Below, one piece after another: positions 33,249-36,415 of a stretch of DNA of 36,415 bases. Source of the DNA: Bacteroidales bacterium (lineage in GTDB: Bacteria; Bacteroidota; Bacteroidia; Bacteroidales; UBA12077). Made by a program: the position numbers and the translations under genes. The stretch is from NCBI GenBank assembly GCA_030156305.1, contig JASGMZ010000003.1:1-36415 (forward strand). The letters are read 5' to 3'. How positions within the stretch are numbered: position 1 is the stretch's first letter; each line of letters begins with the position of its first letter. Under the pieces are notes generated by a model. It saw only the letters and a list, made by a program, of their open reading frames with translations. It did no database searches and was not told the origin of the DNA.

Positions 33249-35366
33249 ATGAAAGTTTTTTCGTATTTGACTTTACTTTTTTTATTGCTTGGTTTTCAGA
33301 TAGCACTTTCTGCTTCGGCAACCGATACCGTTAAAATGGCTAAGGTGGATAGCCTCAGTCATCAATACCATTTAATCAAACCGGTTTCAGAGAAAGTTCC
33401 GAATTTTTCGGGTGATAAGCAAACGCAAACCGCTCGTCTAACAGCAGAAAAGCCTTTGCGTGTTTTAGTTTTAGATGAGCAAAATAATCCGGTTGAGGGA
33501 GTTTGTATTCAATTTAAACCACTTTTTGTTCCCGAAAAGGATCAAAAATTCACTGTTGTTGATACAGTTTCTTGTACCGACAGCTCAGGGATTGCTGAAA
33601 CCAAAATTATTTTAGGATCGGTTGAGGGAGAATACCAGGTTGCAGCCAGATTCAGTAATATTCCTTCGGATGAGATTTTAATTTACCGGGTTTTTGCCCG
33701 GAAATCTAACTGGGTGTTTTTGTTAGTTGCCGGTTTAATTGGTGGTTTAGGCTTGTTCTTATTAGGAATGAGTATGATGAGTGACGGGATGCAGAATGCT
33801 GCCGGCGATAAAATGCGGGCAATACTCAGTCAACTGACGAATAACCGGTTTATAGCCATTGGTGTGGGTTCGTTTATTACTATGATTGTGCAAAGTAGTA
33901 GTGCCACCACCGTTATGCTGGTTAGCTTTGTGCAATCTAAGTTGATGAAATTCAGGCAAACGATTGGAGTTATTCTCGGTGCCGGAATAGGAACAACCAT
34001 TACAGCTCAACTTATTGCTTTTAAACTTACCGATTATTCATTGTTAATGATTGGGGTTGGGTTTATCTTAAACTCCTTTTTTAAACATGGATTAATAAAA
34101 AATATAGGAAAAACAATTCTTGGTTTTGGTATTTTATTTTTTGGCATGTACATTATGTCCGAATCCATGTCGCCTCTTCGTTCTTTTACTCCGTTTCTGG
34201 AGCTTTTAATAAACCTTGAAAACCCGCTTTTGGGTATTCTTGTGGGAATATTATTTACAGCACTTATACAAAGTAGTGCTGCTTTTATTGGTATTATGAT
34301 AATTTTTGCTACTCAGGGATTTTTAACCCTGGAAGCTTCCATTCCATTATTGTTGGGAGCAAATATAGGAACGGCCGTAACCGCTATTCTGGCGAGTTTA
34401 AAAACTAATCGCGAAGCGAAACAGGTTGCACTTGCCCACACACTTTTTAAAGTTTTTGGAGTGTTGGTATTTTTATTCTGGATTCCACAATTTGCTGAAT
34501 TGATTAGAATAGTTTCACCAAAATCATTCGAAGCTTCCGGAAGTTTAAATTCAATAGGCGATGTTATGCCCCGGCAAATCGCTAATGCACATACCTTTTT
34601 TAACATTGTTCTTACTATTCTTGTGCTTCCGTTTACGAATCAATTTGCCATATTAATCGAAAAGTTGTTACCCTTAAAACCCGATGAAAAACCGGTGTTC
34701 AAAACCCATTATCTCGATCAGAGTATGTTAAAAAGCTCTTCGCTGGCGCTTAACCTGGCTAAGCAGGAAGTAATAAGAATGGGGCGATTAACCCAGGATA
34801 TGACATCGGATATCATTATTCCATTTTTGATTAAGGGTAAGGGAATATTTGAAAATATCAGGAAAAACGAAGAAGAAGTTAATTTTTTGCGCGATGAGGT
34901 TAATAATTATATATTAAAAATTACCAGGGAAAATATTAATGAAGACAGGATAAATGAAGCTTTTCAATTGTTGTACACCGTTAAAGAATTTGAGCAAATT
35001 GCCGATATTATATCAACCAATTTAATTCCTAAAGCAGAATTTTGGTGTTCTAAAGAATATGAATTTTCACCTGCCGGAAAAAAAGAAATTGTTGATTACC
35101 ACACCCGTACCCTAAAACAATTGAGCAGAGCTATTGAAGTGTTTGCCGATGTGAATCTGGAAAAGGCTCAAGCTATGAAACAAAAGTATAAGCAGTATCG
35201 CAATATGGAATTTGATCTCGAAAAGCAACATTTCGAGCGCTTACGCGAGGATGTGGGACAGTCTGTTGACAGCAGTAAAACACATGTTGAACTGATGACC
35301 AACCTTCGGGCTATAAACGGCCATGCTACAAATATTGCAAGGATTTTACTCAAATGGTCGAAATAA
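33249..35366 (+). CDS. Na+/phosphate cotransporter (NptA/PNaS family) with N-terminal Ig-like region and PhoU-like tail
   Basis: A 705-residue protein. An N-terminal signal (about 1-22) is followed by an exported region of about 130 residues with an Ig/Big-1-like unit (VLVLDEQNNPVEGVCIQFKP, SGIAETKIILGSVEGEYQV). The transporter core follows, with the paired signature repeats IVQSSSATTVM near 215 and LIQSSAAFIGIM near 341, each after a glycine-rich GLGLFLLGMSMMSDGM-type helix. The last 220 residues are a soluble helical PhoU-like domain with coiled-coil character. It probably imports phosphate with sodium at the inner membrane. The exported front is unusual compared with the short NptA of Vibrio and may sense or bind something in the periplasm. 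Confidence 0.9.
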   Translation: MKVFSYLTLLFLLLGFQIALSASATDTVKMAKVDSLSHQYHLIKPVSEKVPNFSGDKQTQTARLTAEKPLRVLVLDEQNNPVEGVCIQFKPLFVPEKDQKFTVVDTVSCTDSSGIAETKIILGSVEGEYQVAARFSNIPSDEILIYRVFARKSNWVFLLVAGLIGGLGLFLLGMSMMSDGMQNAAGDKMRAILSQLTNNRFIAIGVGSFITMIVQSSSATTVMLVSFVQSKLMKFRQTIGVILGAGIGTTITAQLIAFKLTDYSLLMIGVGFILNSFFKHGLIKNIGKTILGFGILFFGMYIMSESMSPLRSFTPFLELLINLENPLLGILVGILFTALIQSSAAFIGIMIIFATQGFLTLEASIPLLLGANIGTAVTAILASLKTNREAKQVALAHTLFKVFGVLVFLFWIPQFAELIRIVSPKSFEASGSLNSIGDVMPRQIANAHTFFNIVLTILVLPFTNQFAILIEKLLPLKPDEKPVFKTHYLDQSMLKSSSLALNLAKQEVIRMGRLTQDMTSDIIIPFLIKGKGIFENIRKNEEEVNFLRDEVNNYILKITRENINEDRINEAFQLLYTVKEFEQIADIISTNLIPKAEFWCSKEYEFSPAGKKEIVDYHTRTLKQLSRAIEVFADVNLEKAQAMKQKYKQYRNMEFDLEKQHFERLREDVGQSVDSSKTHVELMTNLRAINGHATNIARILLKWSK

Positions 35367-35379
35367 ATAAAGTTTTCAA

Positions 35380-35396
35380 AATCATTTTTAATGATT
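35380..35396 (+). terminator. Weak hairpin after the Na/Pi cotransporter
   Basis: AATCATT (35380-35386) and AATGATT (35390-35396) form a 7-pair AT-rich stem with a TTT loop, followed by AATTTTAT. It is too weak to be sure of as a terminator. Confidence 0.35.
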
Positions 35397-35434
35397 AATT
35401 TTATCCCTTCGTAATGTGAAAAAGAAAAAATAAT

Positions 35435-36415
35435 ATGAGCAATTATCACTTAGTTGAAGTAAAAGAAAAAAGTACCATAAAAGAATTTTTACTGTTTCCG
35501 GTAACATTGTATAAAAATGAAAAAAACTGGATAAGGCCGCTGGATGATGATATTGAAAGTGTTTTTGATCCTCAGAAAAACAAACTCTTCAGGCATGGCG
35601 AAGCCATTCGTTGGATTTTAAAAGATGAAAATGATCAAGTGGCAGGCCGTGTAGCCGCTTTCTATGATAAGAAATCGGCAGAAAAAAATGATCAATCCAC
35701 CGGGGGTATGGGTTTTTTCGATTGTATTAATGATAAAGAAGCTGCATTTATAATGTTTGATGCATGTAAAAACTGGCTGCAATCGAAAGGTATGGAAGCT
35801 ATGGACGGGCCCGTAAATTTTGGCGATCGCGATCGTTGGTGGGGCTGCTTAGTGGATGGGTTTGAGTATCCACCCAACTACTGTATGCCTTATAACTTTC
35901 CTTATTATAAAGATTTATTCGAAGCTTACGGGTTTAAAAATTATTTCAATCAATATACATACTATCGAAAAGTAGAGTTAGATGGATTAAGTGATTCCAT
36001 TAAGGAAAAAGCCAAACGACTGGGAAAAAATCCAAGGTATCAGTTTCGTCATCTAAAAAAAAATAAGCTGGAAAAATATACCGAAGATTTTAGAACCGTA
36101 TATAATAATGGCTGGGCTCGTTTCCCTGGCGTTACCAAAATGACAAAAGTGCACTCCAGGGCATTAATGAAAAGCTTGAAACCTATATTGGACGAACGAA
36201 TTATGTGGTTTGCGTATTACGACGATGAACCCATTGCCTTTTACCTTCAGGTACCTGAAATTAATAAAATTGTGAGACATTTAAATGGGAAAATGAATCT
36301 TTGGAGTAAACTTAAATTTTTATACTACAAGAAAAAAGGTGAATGCGATACGGTTCTTGGTTTGATTTTTGGCGTAGTACCCGAACATCAGGGCAAGGGT
36401 GTTGAAGGAGGTATT
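35435..36415 (+). CDS. GNAT-like acetyltransferase-fold protein, 3'-partial
   Basis: The frame opens at ATG 35435 and has no stop through the last base, giving 327 codons of an incomplete gene. The protein begins MSNYHLVEVKEKSTIKEFL and contains GPVNFGDRDRWWGCLVDGF and NWIRPLDDDIESVFDPQKN, features of the YghO-like uncharacterised GNAT proteins. Near the end FGVVPEHQGKGVEGG is an acetyl-CoA-binding motif of the Q/RxxGxG type. No signal peptide is seen, so it is cytosolic. The acceptor substrate is unknown. The spacing of 68 bases from the cotransporter gene leaves co-transcription open. Confidence 0.8.
   Translation, partial: MSNYHLVEVKEKSTIKEFLLFPVTLYKNEKNWIRPLDDDIESVFDPQKNKLFRHGEAIRWILKDENDQVAGRVAAFYDKKSAEKNDQSTGGMGFFDCINDKEAAFIMFDACKNWLQSKGMEAMDGPVNFGDRDRWWGCLVDGFEYPPNYCMPYNFPYYKDLFEAYGFKNYFNQYTYYRKVELDGLSDSIKEKAKRLGKNPRYQFRHLKKNKLEKYTEDFRTVYNNGWARFPGVTKMTKVHSRALMKSLKPILDERIMWFAYYDDEPIAFYLQVPEINKIVRHLNGKMNLWSKLKFLYYKKKGECDTVLGLIFGVVPEHQGKGVEGGI

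Noticed and set aside
1..36415. tRNA, rRNA, CRISPR array, insertion sequence, prophage or integrase
   Set aside because: None could be recognised on either strand by reading; the gaps are short and hold only promoters, dyads and terminators.

Overview
The window is AT-rich DNA of about 36.4 kb, almost certainly from the chromosome of a Bacteroidota member, probably class Bacteroidia. It carries a complete porP-gldK-gldL-gldM-gldN type IX secretion (T9SS) core in the Porphyromonas-like order. Several genes are preceded by exact copies of the Bacteroidota -7 element TAnnTTTG. DUF5723-type and TonB-dependent barrels and SPI/SPII signal peptides with short leaders also fit. Coding density is high: the longest gap without a gene is about 213 bases (10527-10739). 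No rRNA, tRNA, insertion sequence, prophage or CRISPR array was recognised.

Layout. (1) 1-4544, plus strand: a 5'-truncated YbhN/AglD-like membrane protein, an RfaE2-type nucleotidyltransferase (LPS heptose), radA, and a two-ATPase peptide-type ABC protein with no permease beside it. (2) 4541-6889, minus: class A penicillin-binding protein, with stop codons overlapping the ABC gene and a divergent promoter region shared with topA. (3) 7012-16598, plus: topA, an arginase-fold protein that has lost its metal ligands, then porP/gldK/gldL/gldM/gldN, closed by a strong terminator. (4) 16684-19416: mannose-1-phosphate guanylyltransferase (minus), divergent from an mlaE-mlaF lipid-transport pair.

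(5) 19418-22921 is the most interesting block. A Crp/Fnr regulator is transcribed away from a four-gene sulfur cassette: an SQR-like flavoprotein, a DUF1641 protein, a one-cysteine DsrC/TusE protein and a DsrE2-like protein. The divergent gap holds two perfect FNR-type boxes (TGAT-N4-ATCA), a third dyad and a TAnnTTTG promoter. The regulator has three cysteines at spacing close to three of the four FeS-ligating cysteines of FNR. I read it as a redox- or oxygen-controlled sulfide or persulfide handling unit; the substrates are inference.

(6) 23001-29430, minus: a three-gene envelope operon (membrane-anchored DUF3352-like plus propeller protein, large beta-rich lipoprotein, DUF5723-type barrel). 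Directly behind the last stop codon, in the same frame, lies a 169-codon C-terminal remnant of a FadL/OmpP1 porin. (7) 29591-36415, plus: a heme-receptor-like TonB-dependent receptor, a secreted protein of unknown function, a Na/Pi cotransporter with a periplasmic Ig-like N-terminal region and a PhoU-like tail, and a GNAT-like protein cut by the window end.
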